Shown piece after piece: positions 8,136-16,043 of a stretch of DNA of 64,000 nt (within the stretch, counting starts at the first letter, position 1; every line of letters starts with the position of its first letter). A program made the translations under genes and the position numbers. The notes under the pieces are model-generated. The model was not told where the DNA came from, made no database searches, and worked only from the letters and a program-made list of their open reading frames with translations. Source of the stretch: Paenibacillus sp. cl123. Lineage in GTDB: Bacteria > Bacillota > Bacilli > Paenibacillales > NBRC-103111. Location of the stretch: contig NZ_FMYY01000001.1 of the NCBI RefSeq assembly GCF_900101595.1, forward strand, positions 244,735 through 308,734. The letters run 5' to 3'.

Positions 8136-9323
8136 ATGGATCGTATAAATAAACCCAAGATATTGCTGCTCACCGGCTCCCTGGGAGACGGGCATAATCA
8201 GGCGGCCAAAGCCATACTTGAAGCATCGCGCATGATTCGGCCGGATGTGGAGGTCGTAACGGTAGACTTCCTGGAATGGACGCATCCGTACCTGCACGGC
8301 GTAGGCAAGTTCTGCTACATGCAGTGGGTCAAAAGCTTGCCGAGCATGTACGGATATTTGTATGACAAGACCCGCAACCCGAACACGATGTCCAACCTGT
8401 TCAAGCGCATCAAATCGTTCAGCATCTCCCGTATGCTCAAGCTGCTGGAAGACGTGCGGCCGACTGTTGTCGTAAGCACTTTCCCTTCGGCTGCCGCCGC
8501 CATGTCCATGCTGAAGGCGCATGATATGACCCGCATTCCTACAGTGACGGTCATGACCGATTATACGGATCACAGCTATTGGATTCATCCCTGCACGGAT
8601 CGTTATCTGGTCGGCTCCGAGCAGGTGCGCAGCGCGCTGCTGCGCTACGGGGTGCCGTCCAGCTCGGTCCAGGTGACGGGAATTCCGATCCGCTTGTCCT
8701 TCTCCCGGGCTCAGGACCGCGAGCAATTGCGGCGGCGGTACGGTCTGGAGGACGGGCTGCCGACCGTGCTCGTGATGGGCGGCGGTCACGGACTGATCGG
8801 CAAGGAGCTGGTCGCGATGATCAGGACGCAGCATGCCGCGGCACCCGCCCGGTATATACTGGTTTGCGGGCGCAATGAGAAGCTTCGCCAGCAGCTTGAG
8901 GAAGAATTCGCGGACATGCGGAGGCATGTGACCGTAGTCGGTTTCGTCGATCATATTCATGAGCTGATGGCTGTCTCCGATCTGATCCTTACGAAACCGG
9001 GAGGGCTGACCGTCTCGGAAGCGCTTGCCATGGAGCTGCCGATGCTGCTGTACAAACCGATTCCCGGCCAGGAGCAGGCCAACGCCTCCTACCTCGTAGA
9101 ACTCGGCGCGGCGATCGAGGCGAAGAATGCCGAGCAGCTGCAAAAAAAATTATTTGAGCTTATCACCGATAAAACATCGTTATCGAGATTGAAAAATAGA
9201 GCAAAGCTGGGTACCATGAAGGAAGGAGCAATTCAAGCTCTGCATTCGATTCTGGGCGCCGCCCGGGATCATCAGGGCCCGGTTTGGCAGGAAAGCCGAC
9301 AAGCTGTGTACGCCAATGCTTGA
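8136..9323 (+). CDS. MGDG-synthase/UgtP-type glycosyltransferase
   Basis: 395 residues. The N-terminal motif ILLLTGSLGDGHNQAAKAI is typical of MGDG synthase and UgtP-like processive diacylglycerol glucosyltransferases (GT28 family). The C-terminal nucleotide-sugar half has VMGGGHGLIGKELV, the GFVDHIHELMAVSDLILTKP block, GGLTVSEALAMELPML and PGQEQANA. AGAGGGGC precedes the ATG at 8136; an earlier in-frame ATG at 8055 has no SD. The predicted role is transfer of a sugar from a UDP-sugar to a membrane lipid at the inner leaflet. It heads a four-gene unit with a deacetylase, a second glycosyltransferase and a transporter. Confidence 0.85.
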   Translation: MDRINKPKILLLTGSLGDGHNQAAKAILEASRMIRPDVEVVTVDFLEWTHPYLHGVGKFCYMQWVKSLPSMYGYLYDKTRNPNTMSNLFKRIKSFSISRMLKLLEDVRPTVVVSTFPSAAAAMSMLKAHDMTRIPTVTVMTDYTDHSYWIHPCTDRYLVGSEQVRSALLRYGVPSSSVQVTGIPIRLSFSRAQDREQLRRRYGLEDGLPTVLVMGGGHGLIGKELVAMIRTQHAAAPARYILVCGRNEKLRQQLEEEFADMRRHVTVVGFVDHIHELMAVSDLILTKPGGLTVSEALAMELPMLLYKPIPGQEQANASYLVELGAAIEAKNAEQLQKKLFELITDKTSLSRLKNRAKLGTMKEGAIQALHSILGAARDHQGPVWQESRQAVYANA

Positions 9324-9376
9324 AGCCGCCGTATATTCCTGTGCAACGGGATAGGCTGTTCTCAGGAGGTAAGTTG

Positions 9377-10726
9377 ATGGAGAAGAAACTTGCATTTGCT
9401 TTTATGTGTGTGCTTGCCTTGTATATGGTGCTGCCATGGATTATGACGCGAGTATTCGGAATCGGGGTGCTGCGGCATGGAAAAGGAGAGAAGGAGGTAG
9501 CGTTTACGTTCGATGACGGCCCGGACCCGGTGTACACGCCGCAATTGCTGGAGCTGCTGGGCAGGCACGGAATTAAGGGAACCTTTTTCGTACTTGGCTC
9601 CAAGGCCCAGGAGCACCCGGAGCTTATTCTTCGCATGCATCGGGAAGGGCATCTGATCGGGGTGCATAACTACACGCATACGTCCAATTGGCTGATGCTG
9701 CCCTGGACGGTGCAGCGGCGCCAGGTCGAGCGTTCCGCCGATATTATCGAGTCCATTACCGGAGTGCGGCCCGTGTACTACCGTCCTCCGTGGGGGATTA
9801 TCAATCTGTTCGATTACCTCTTGCGCAGCAAGTATACGATCGTGCTGTGGTCGGTCATGGTTCAGGATTGGCGCAGCAAGGTCGGAACCAAGCGCATGAA
9901 GTCCGTTCTGCTGAACCGGATTCGGGACGGTTCTATCGTTCTGCTGCATGACAGCGGCGATACGCTTGGGGCAGATCAGGACGCGCCGGGGTTTATGCTG
10001 GAGGCGCTGGAGGAAGTCATCGGCGAGCTTGGACGTCAGGGCTACCGCTATCTGAGGGTGGATGAACTGGCGGCCGGGCCTTCCGTCGTCGGTTTCTCCA
10101 AACGGCTGCTCGTCGCGGCCTGGATGTATTGGGAACGCGGATTCGTCAAGCTCATGCACGTCAAGCCGGTCGATTCGGCCAATACCTTGCTGCAGCTGCG
10201 GGTGACGGAGTACCGCGGCAAGCAGACGCTGCTGCTGACGGACGGCGAGCAGATTCAGCAGGGGGATCAGATAGCCGAGCTGCATCTGGACAATCATTTG
10301 CTCTATCAGCTCGGCGCGACCTCCAGCAGCTCCGTTCATCTGGCTATTCAACTGGTGCGCCGCACCGAGCTGCTGATGCCGCAGATTATCAGTCTGCTCC
10401 AGACGGACCCGGCGTACAAGAACGTCAAGGGGCTTTACGGCATCAGCATTATTCACCGGGGGACCAAAAAGCTTGGCTTTACCGTGCTGGATCTGCCCAA
10501 GGGAATTTTTTCCCATATGACCCGGCTTTATCTGCGTTTTCTGCTCTATGTGGTTCATCCCAGAGGCAAGGACCGGATGAAGGAAAAGTCCGAGCTCCTG
10601 GTGCCGAAGATCATCGCGATATCCAGAAAAGAACTTATGAACCGTTACGTTGCGCGGGCCGTAGAAAGGTGTGTCAGCTATGCAGAAGTTCCGCAACCTC
10701 TTGATCCTTACGGCAAGCTACGGTGA
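9377..10726 (+). CDS. Membrane-anchored polysaccharide deacetylase (CE4/NodB) with C-terminal extension
   Basis: 449 residues. A short N-terminal membrane segment (LAFAFMCVLALYMVLPWIM) precedes a NodB homology domain at about 40-240. CE4 motifs are present: FTFDDGPDP (catalytic Asp and metal Asp), HNYTHTS (the second metal-binding motif, usually H-x3-S/T-x3-H and slightly altered here), YYRPPWG and IVLLHDSG. The last 200 residues form a domain resembling YkoP-type proteins, of unknown function. AGGAGGT lies upstream of the ATG at 9377. The stop overlaps the next glycosyltransferase, indicating coupling. It may remove acyl groups from a glycolipid or cell-wall glycan made by its neighbours. 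Confidence 0.83.
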   Translation: MEKKLAFAFMCVLALYMVLPWIMTRVFGIGVLRHGKGEKEVAFTFDDGPDPVYTPQLLELLGRHGIKGTFFVLGSKAQEHPELILRMHREGHLIGVHNYTHTSNWLMLPWTVQRRQVERSADIIESITGVRPVYYRPPWGIINLFDYLLRSKYTIVLWSVMVQDWRSKVGTKRMKSVLLNRIRDGSIVLLHDSGDTLGADQDAPGFMLEALEEVIGELGRQGYRYLRVDELAAGPSVVGFSKRLLVAAWMYWERGFVKLMHVKPVDSANTLLQLRVTEYRGKQTLLLTDGEQIQQGDQIAELHLDNHLLYQLGATSSSSVHLAIQLVRRTELLMPQIISLLQTDPAYKNVKGLYGISIIHRGTKKLGFTVLDLPKGIFSHMTRLYLRFLLYVVHPRGKDRMKEKSELLVPKIIAISRKELMNRYVARAVERCVSYAEVPQPLDPYGKLR

Positions 10727-11825
10727 CGGACACTTGCAGGTGTCCCGGGTGCTCAAGCAGAAATTTGAGCAGTATGGCTTCCGGAGCATCCGCATGATCG
10801 ATCTGTTTGAGGAAGCGCATCCCCTGCTGAATAAGGTTACCCGCTTTCTATACATGAACAGCGGCGCCTTGTCCGCCTATGGGCTGGATTATTACGGCTG
10901 GAGTTATTATTTGACCCGGGATATGAAGCCGGACAGCCTGCTGGCCAGATGCCTGAACGTGCTCGGGATTCAGAAGCTTATGAAAGTGATTTTGAAGGAA
11001 GAGCCGGATATGATCATCAGCACCTTTCCGTTCGGCGGCATCTCGGAGCAGTTGAAGCGCCGCGGCATCTCGATCCCGACCTTCACTATCGTAACGGACT
11101 TCGCCCTTCACAACCGATGGCTGTATTCGATACCCGACCAATTTTTCGTAGCGACGGAACATCTGCGCCAGAAAATGATCGAAAGAGGGATACCGGAGCA
11201 TATCATTACCGTGAGCGGCATTCCGATTCGCGATACGTTCTATATGGCCGATCCCGAGACCGAGGAGCATGCCGTAGCGGAGCGCGCCGTCCTTGTGATG
11301 GCAGGAGCTTACGGCGTGCTCAGAGACTTGAAGAAAATGATCGAACAGCTGCTGTATCTTCCCGGCGTGCATATTCATGTGGTCTGCGGGAAAAACCAGA
11401 AGCTGAAGGGGGAACTGGAGGCCGGTTTCGCTCAAGAGTCGCGGGTGCGCTTGTACGGCTTCGTCGAGCAGATCCATGAGCTGATGAAGCGCTCCTCCTG
11501 CGTCATTACGAAGGCCGGGGGGATCACCTTGTCCGAAGCGATCCACGTGAACGTGCCGATCGTCGTGTTCAAGCCATTCCCCGGGCAGGAGAAGGAGAAT
11601 GCCGGCTATTTGTCCGAGCAGGGAATCGTATTCATCGCAAATAACCTGACGGAGCTGATCCGTTATGCCGATGCGCTGACCAGCGATCATGAGCTCCGCC
11701 GGACGGTCAAGGAAAAAACCTGTTCCTTGCAGGCCGGCTATGCGGCCGAGCGCATTGTGTCCGATGTGCTCCATATGCTGAAGGGCCGGACCCAGGTACA
11801 GACACATAAAGGCTCAAGCGCTTGA
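10680..11825 (+). CDS. Second MGDG-synthase-type glycosyltransferase
   Basis: 381 residues and paralogous to the gene two positions upstream. It has the N-terminal LLILTASYGDGHLQVSRVL and the C-terminal VVCGKNQKLKGELEAGF, YGFVEQIHELMKRSSCVITKAGG and FPGQEKENAGYL motifs. The ATG at 10680 has AAAGG 10 nt upstream; a GTG at 10671 is the alternative. The gene begins inside the deacetylase, so the two are coupled. Having two divergent enzymes of this family in one operon suggests they add successive sugars or use different acceptors. The actual lipid acceptor cannot be read from sequence. Confidence 0.85.
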   Translation: MQKFRNLLILTASYGDGHLQVSRVLKQKFEQYGFRSIRMIDLFEEAHPLLNKVTRFLYMNSGALSAYGLDYYGWSYYLTRDMKPDSLLARCLNVLGIQKLMKVILKEEPDMIISTFPFGGISEQLKRRGISIPTFTIVTDFALHNRWLYSIPDQFFVATEHLRQKMIERGIPEHIITVSGIPIRDTFYMADPETEEHAVAERAVLVMAGAYGVLRDLKKMIEQLLYLPGVHIHVVCGKNQKLKGELEAGFAQESRVRLYGFVEQIHELMKRSSCVITKAGGITLSEAIHVNVPIVVFKPFPGQEKENAGYLSEQGIVFIANNLTELIRYADALTSDHELRRTVKEKTCSLQAGYAAERIVSDVLHMLKGRTQVQTHKGSSA

Positions 11826-11846
11826 GAAGGCCAGACGGGGGTTTGC

Positions 11847-13034
11847 ATGAAACGTAAAGAAGGAACCATATTCACAGCATCTTTTATTCGCTTGGCGTTG
11901 ATCCTGTTTTTCACGGAGGTCGTTCGGAGCGCCTTCGTGATTTCGTTTCTGCCGGCCTACGCGGCAGACTATCTGGGCATCTCTGTAGCGGCCGTCGGGT
12001 TGGCCGTCTCCGTCCATTATGTGGCCGATACGGCTGTCAAAGCGGTAGCAGGATACTTGCTGGATCGCTTCCCCCCCAAGGCCATCCTGCATATCTCGCT
12101 GGCTGTCGCCTTTATCGGCTTATGGCTTGCGTTCTTCAGCGATCTGCCCTGGATGCTGATTACGGGCGCCGCCTTGATGGGGCTTGGCGTATCGCCAATC
12201 TGGCTCATCTGTCTGAGCTCGATTCATGAAGATCAGCGCGGGTCGCAGATGGGGACGATCTATACGGTATGGCTGGCGAGCCTGGGTCTTGGTCCGGTTG
12301 CCGTTAATTTTGTCATCGACAGCGGCTATCAGCTCACCTTCTGGGTGCTTGCTGCGATCTATGCGGCCGGATGGCTGGTCGCGCTCAGATGGAACGAGCA
12401 GCTTCGCCCGATTCAGACCATGCCGCTGCGGGAGCAGCTGGGCCAGCTGAAGCTGAAGCTGGTTCTGATGAAGCCGCTGGTGCCCGGTATGATCCTGCAA
12501 ACGGCTGCAGCCGGTCTGCTTGTTCCCGTCCTGCCTACGCTGGCCCGTCAGCATCTGGGACTTACCTATTCCCACTATTCGCTGGTGATTATCGCCGGCG
12601 GTGCCGTGACTACCTTATGCTTGATACCTTTGGGCCGTTTGTCAGACAGGTGGGGGCATAAATGGTTTCTGGTGGCCGGTTTCGGAGCGCTCGCCGTCGG
12701 TCTGATCGCCCTGCTGTTCTCGGCGAATCATCTGTACATGACGATGCTGATGGCCGCTCTGCTCGGCGGCTCCTATGCCGCTGTCCTTCCGGCCTGGAAT
12801 GCGCTGATGTCCTACTTCGTGCCGCCGGATCAGAAAGGGACGGGCTGGGGAGTGCTATCAAGCATCGAGGGCATCGGCGTTATGATCGGACCGCTTATCG
12901 GAGGCTGGGTGGCAAGCCGCTACGATGCTTCGATAACGGTATGGATCAGCGCGGCGCTGCTTGCCTTTATAGCCGTATATTATTTCCGGACTCCCCTGGT
13001 CAGGCCGGCCAGGGAGGAAGGGCTGAGGTCCTAG
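11847..13034 (+). CDS. MFS transporter
   Basis: 395 residues with about twelve hydrophobic segments. MFS signatures are seen after segment 2 (GYLLDRFPPKAILH, motif A-like) and in the second half (LGRLSDRWGHKWFLV). A GPLIGGWVASRY motif near the end is typical of drug/proton antiporter subfamilies. It starts 21 bp after the second glycosyltransferase and is probably the last gene of the glycolipid operon. It could export a lipid or glycolipid, as LtaA does for glycolipid anchors, but this is inference from context. A long perfect hairpin follows about 95 bp after the stop. Confidence 0.85.
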   Translation: MKRKEGTIFTASFIRLALILFFTEVVRSAFVISFLPAYAADYLGISVAAVGLAVSVHYVADTAVKAVAGYLLDRFPPKAILHISLAVAFIGLWLAFFSDLPWMLITGAALMGLGVSPIWLICLSSIHEDQRGSQMGTIYTVWLASLGLGPVAVNFVIDSGYQLTFWVLAAIYAAGWLVALRWNEQLRPIQTMPLREQLGQLKLKLVLMKPLVPGMILQTAAAGLLVPVLPTLARQHLGLTYSHYSLVIIAGGAVTTLCLIPLGRLSDRWGHKWFLVAGFGALAVGLIALLFSANHLYMTMLMAALLGGSYAAVLPAWNALMSYFVPPDQKGTGWGVLSSIEGIGVMIGPLIGGWVASRYDASITVWISAALLAFIAVYYFRTPLVRPAREEGLRS

Positions 13035-13128
13035 CGTAACGGACAGCAGGGGCCGGTCTTGTTGTTTCCCTCGCCTCCCGGCCGGCTGCTCCGCCAAAGC
13101 ATGTCCTGCTCCAGGTAACATGTGTTAC

Positions 13129-13180
13129 ACGCAAAGACGCCTCCAACCCCGCGGTAGCGGGCCTGGAGGCGTCTTTGCGT
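13129..13180 (+). terminator. Long perfect hairpin after the glycolipid operon
   Basis: Outer 17-bp arms ACGCAAAGACGCCTCCA and its exact complement enclose an inner CCCGC-GGTA-GCGGG stem. The tail after it is CTTGCCCG, not a T-run. The rest of the 13035-13406 gap shows no gene; it also contains a small GGGCCCGG/CCGGGCGG hairpin near 13195-13215. Confidence 0.6.
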
Positions 13181-13406
13181 CTTGCCCGTCGCCCGGGGCC
13201 CGGCTTGACCGGGCGGCTTCCGTCTATCTTAGAGTCCTTCACAATCACGGTTAAAATCATCGGGATTTTCTTCAAAATGGGTTGTCCCGCTCCCTTCATC
13301 CGGGCCCGTGTTAAATCGATCTTAGGTCTTTAGTCTCGAAGGAATCCAGGGAACATACGTCGAACTTGTAACCCATCACTTTATCCCAATCAAGGTGGAA
13401 CATGGC

Positions 13407-14573
13407 ATGAATTATGAGTTGGAGCTCAACTTTTTGATCCAGCGCCGAAACGAAATGATCGGGGAATGGGCCCGGATGATGGCGGATGAATTTCCGTCTT
13501 TTTACCAAAGAGGGATATTTACCGGCAGCTCAACAGTTTTTTTTGACTACCTATGCGATATCCGGGTTCCTCTGCAAGACCATCCGATTCGCCATCTGGC
13601 CAGTTCCTGGGCACAGAAGCTGATTGAACACGGCATTCCGTTCAATCATATTTTCCGAAGCAGTACGTTCTGGCGAGTATCGTTGTTCCGCCTGTATGAA
13701 CGCGAACCGCAAGCGAATCCGGAGGGTGTCCTTGGATGCCTGTCGATTCTTCTTGACCGGCTTGATGAATTCATGGTGCTGGTCGCTGAGGAATATGTAT
13801 CGCTTACGACCAGTCAACTGGAAGTTCATAAAGAGGCCATCACCCAGCTTCATGACGACAGGCTGAATCTCATAGGTAAAATGGCAGCCAGCATGGCCCA
13901 TGAGATTCGCAATCCGCTTACCTCCATCCTCGGGTTTCTGAAGCTGATACGCGAACAGCTTCCCGAGCGGCTTTCCGAAGAGCAGCAGGATAAGACGCGG
14001 CAATATTTATCGATTGTCGAAGCCGAATTCGAGAATATCAACATGCATATTACCGGCTTCCTTAGCTTCTCGAAAAACCGGGTAGCGGAGGAAGCGTGCG
14101 TAGCCATGACGGCGGAACAACTGCTCGATTCGGTGATTTCGCTGCTGAAGCCGCGATTTGTCGGTGAAAATGTGCAGTTGTTCGTCAGCATATGCAGCCC
14201 GGCCGTGCTTTTTATCCAGAAGGTAGCCGTTCAGCAGGTCATTGCCAATGTGATGAACAATGGGCTGGATGCCTTATGCGGCGTTAGAGGACCCAAAGAA
14301 ATGTCGGTCCGGTGCTATAGGGAAAAGGACGCCTACACGATCGAGATTTCGAATAACGGTCCGGTCATCCGTCAGGATATGATGGATTCGCTGTTCGAGC
14401 CGTTCGTGACGGATAAGCTGGAGAGCACGGGTCTCGGGCTAGCCATCTGCAGAACGATCATGCGCAAGAACAAGGGGGATATTTCATGCGACTCAACGCC
14501 GGGAAAAACCTCATTTCAGCTGACCTTCCAGCTGCATGAATCGGCAGCCGCGGCGGCTGCGGCTGCCGAATAG
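13407..14573 (+). CDS. Soluble sporulation-type sensor histidine kinase
   Basis: 388 residues. The N-terminal 150 residues are hydrophilic and lack membrane segments, resembling the cytoplasmic N-terminal domain of Bacillales sporulation-type kinases. The H-box GKMAASMAHEIRNPLTSILGF contains the phospho-acceptor His. The C-terminal ATPase shows VIANVMNNGLDAL (N-box), TIEISNNGPVI and ESTGLGLAICRTIMRKNKG (G-box). An Ala-rich tail ends the protein. AAGGTGGA precedes the ATG at 13407; a GTG at 13395 is an alternative. No cognate regulator is adjacent, so this is an orphan kinase. That fits a feeder of the Spo0F/Spo0A relay, and an Sda-like inhibitor of such kinases lies 12 kb away. Confidence 0.85.
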   Translation: MNYELELNFLIQRRNEMIGEWARMMADEFPSFYQRGIFTGSSTVFFDYLCDIRVPLQDHPIRHLASSWAQKLIEHGIPFNHIFRSSTFWRVSLFRLYEREPQANPEGVLGCLSILLDRLDEFMVLVAEEYVSLTTSQLEVHKEAITQLHDDRLNLIGKMAASMAHEIRNPLTSILGFLKLIREQLPERLSEEQQDKTRQYLSIVEAEFENINMHITGFLSFSKNRVAEEACVAMTAEQLLDSVISLLKPRFVGENVQLFVSICSPAVLFIQKVAVQQVIANVMNNGLDALCGVRGPKEMSVRCYREKDAYTIEISNNGPVIRQDMMDSLFEPFVTDKLESTGLGLAICRTIMRKNKGDISCDSTPGKTSFQLTFQLHESAAAAAAAAE

Positions 14574-14608
14574 AGGGTAGAGAGGCATGGCTGCCGGCTC
14601 CTCTTCCG

Positions 14609-14815
14609 TCAGACGTAGGCCTTCCCCCGGGTGAGTATGCACGGCACTCCGTTGCCGACGGCGCCTGGGACGGACATTTTCTCCAGATAGCGCACGCCGC
14701 GTTCGCATTTGCGGCACTTGGCGCACACATCCGAGAGCACCACCTTCATATTATATTTATTTTTGTCGATTGAGCTGGCCGGAACATTTTTTTTGGCCTT
14801 CTTGCTTTTGCTCAT
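14609..14815 (-). CDS. Small Cys-rich, probably zinc-binding protein
   Basis: 68 residues, starting MSKSKKAKKN, with a basic N-terminus and the Cys cluster VCAKCRKCERGVRYLE, a CxxCxxC knuckle, plus a fourth Cys in VPCIL. GGGAG lies 9 nt before this ATG; the ATG three codons earlier overlaps the SD. I do not recognise a named family. The arrangement suggests a small metal-binding or nucleic-acid-binding protein. It converges with the kinase gene and is divergent from the small gene at 15051. Confidence 0.65.
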   Translation of the reverse strand: MSKSKKAKKNVPASSIDKNKYNMKVVLSDVCAKCRKCERGVRYLEKMSVPGAVGNGVPCILTRGKAYV

Positions 14816-15050
14816 AGTGCTCATCTCCCGCGGCTTGATGATGTATTGTATGTGGCTTAGCCTTGCAGGGTGCGGCTTCTTGGGGCGGACTTCTATCATG
14901 CGGGCGGGCTGCGCCCCATTGTTCGCGATGAAGAACGACGCTGCCGGGTCAAGCAGGAATTTTGCCGGGAAATGTCGTATTAGAGTTTAAGAAAGTCAAA
15001 CAGGTCCCTGGGCGCTCAGCGAGTCAGCCGACCTATAAGGAGGCAAATCT

Positions 15051-15350
15051 GTGGAGTATAACATCTGTCAGACCGTGAAGATTGTGGATATGAATGACGA
15101 GATTATTTCCGAGGTGTTGTTTGAACACGGTCAATTCGAAATTTCCTCCCTTACTATTGGTTCCTCCGTATTGTCTTATCAACTGGGACTTAAAGAGTTT
15201 GAAGTCGTGTTCGATAAGCGGGACGGCAAATATCAGCGCTATAAAATCGTAGATGTGGAAATCGATCTGATCCAGAAGCCGGCAACCCTGAAAGCATTTT
15301 TGGAGCCGGTCACCTTAATCGTCGGACAACATGATATCGGCTTGATGTAG
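15051..15350 (+). CDS. Conserved hypothetical protein
   Basis: 99 residues starting at GTG (15051) with AAGGAGG 7 nt upstream. The sequence is mostly beta-strand-like and soluble (CQTVKIVDMNDEIISEVLF, LKEFEVVFDKRDGKYQRYKIV). I do not recognise a family. A clear rho-independent terminator follows directly, so it is a single-gene unit. Confidence 0.7.
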   Translation: MEYNICQTVKIVDMNDEIISEVLFEHGQFEISSLTIGSSVLSYQLGLKEFEVVFDKRDGKYQRYKIVDVEIDLIQKPATLKAFLEPVTLIVGQHDIGLM

Positions 15351-15370
15351 ACCCGGGACCCGTTGTGCCC

Positions 15371-15414
15371 ATCCCGCTAGCTGCCCCGAACGGGCGGCAG
15401 CGGGATTTTTCTTG
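15371..15414 (+). terminator. Intrinsic terminator
   Basis: ATCCCGCT and CTGCCC pair with GGGCGGCAG and CGGGAT around a short loop, followed by TTTTCTT. It closes the small gene at 15051. Confidence 0.85.
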
Positions 15415-15484
15415 CGATCATCGGGATTTGGCATGGGGAGACCGATGATTTATGATAAGGAAAGACTAATGGAGGTGAAACAAA

Positions 15485-15856
15485 GTGAATCGGACATTTG
15501 TCATATGGGGAAGTATATTCGGTTTTTTATCGGTGGCGCTCGGCGCTTTTGGCGCGCATGCGCTCAAAGCGGTGCTGAGTCCGGAGCTGCTGGCGAACTT
15601 TCAGACCGGGGTGCAGTATCAGATGATGCATGCGCTCGGGCTGATCGGAGTTGGGCTGGCCTCGCTCGGGCTGGGGCAGCGCCGCGCTTTGACGGTGGCC
15701 GGGTGGTCGATGCTGATCGGCATCGTAATATTCTCGGGCAGCTTATACGCTTTGAGCTTGTCGGGCGTCAAGATGCTGGGGGCGATCACCCCGATTGGGG
15801 GCGTAGCCTTTCTGATCGGTTGGCTGAGTCTCACTGCTGCCGCCTGGAAGAAATAA
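15485..15856 (+). CDS. DUF423 (YwdK-like) membrane protein
   Basis: 123 residues with four hydrophobic segments. The family signature is strong: WGSIFGFLSVALGAFGAHALK at the N-terminus and GVQYQMMHALGLI in the middle, then FSGSLYALSL. A GTG at 15485 follows GGAGGTGA. The function of DUF423 proteins is not established. The gene has its own terminator and seems monocistronic. Confidence 0.9.
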   Translation: MNRTFVIWGSIFGFLSVALGAFGAHALKAVLSPELLANFQTGVQYQMMHALGLIGVGLASLGLGQRRALTVAGWSMLIGIVIFSGSLYALSLSGVKMLGAITPIGGVAFLIGWLSLTAAAWKK

Positions 15857-15886
15857 ATATAGGTCCCTCTATAGGACATCCGTCTC

Positions 15887-15912
15887 AATCGGCAGAATTG
15901 CCGATTTTTTTT
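15887..15912 (+). terminator. Intrinsic terminator
   Basis: AATCGGCA-GAAT-TGCCGATT followed by a run of T. It ends the DUF423 gene transcript. Confidence 0.9.
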
Positions 15913-16043
15913 GTGAATAATGACACGATTTATCATTTTCAGCCGGTTTAGCAGGAAAATGTGCGAGTTTCGTAGAATTGTTCACGTAGCCGGGCAGTGG
16001 GTAAGCATGGGTAATAAGGCGCTTTTCTAGAAGGGGGATATCC

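Noticed and set aside
7047-9143. 698-codon minus-strand open frame
   Set aside because: Runs antisense across the end of the YesM-like kinase and the glycosyltransferase, both of which have clear family motifs. High G+C favours long antisense frames.
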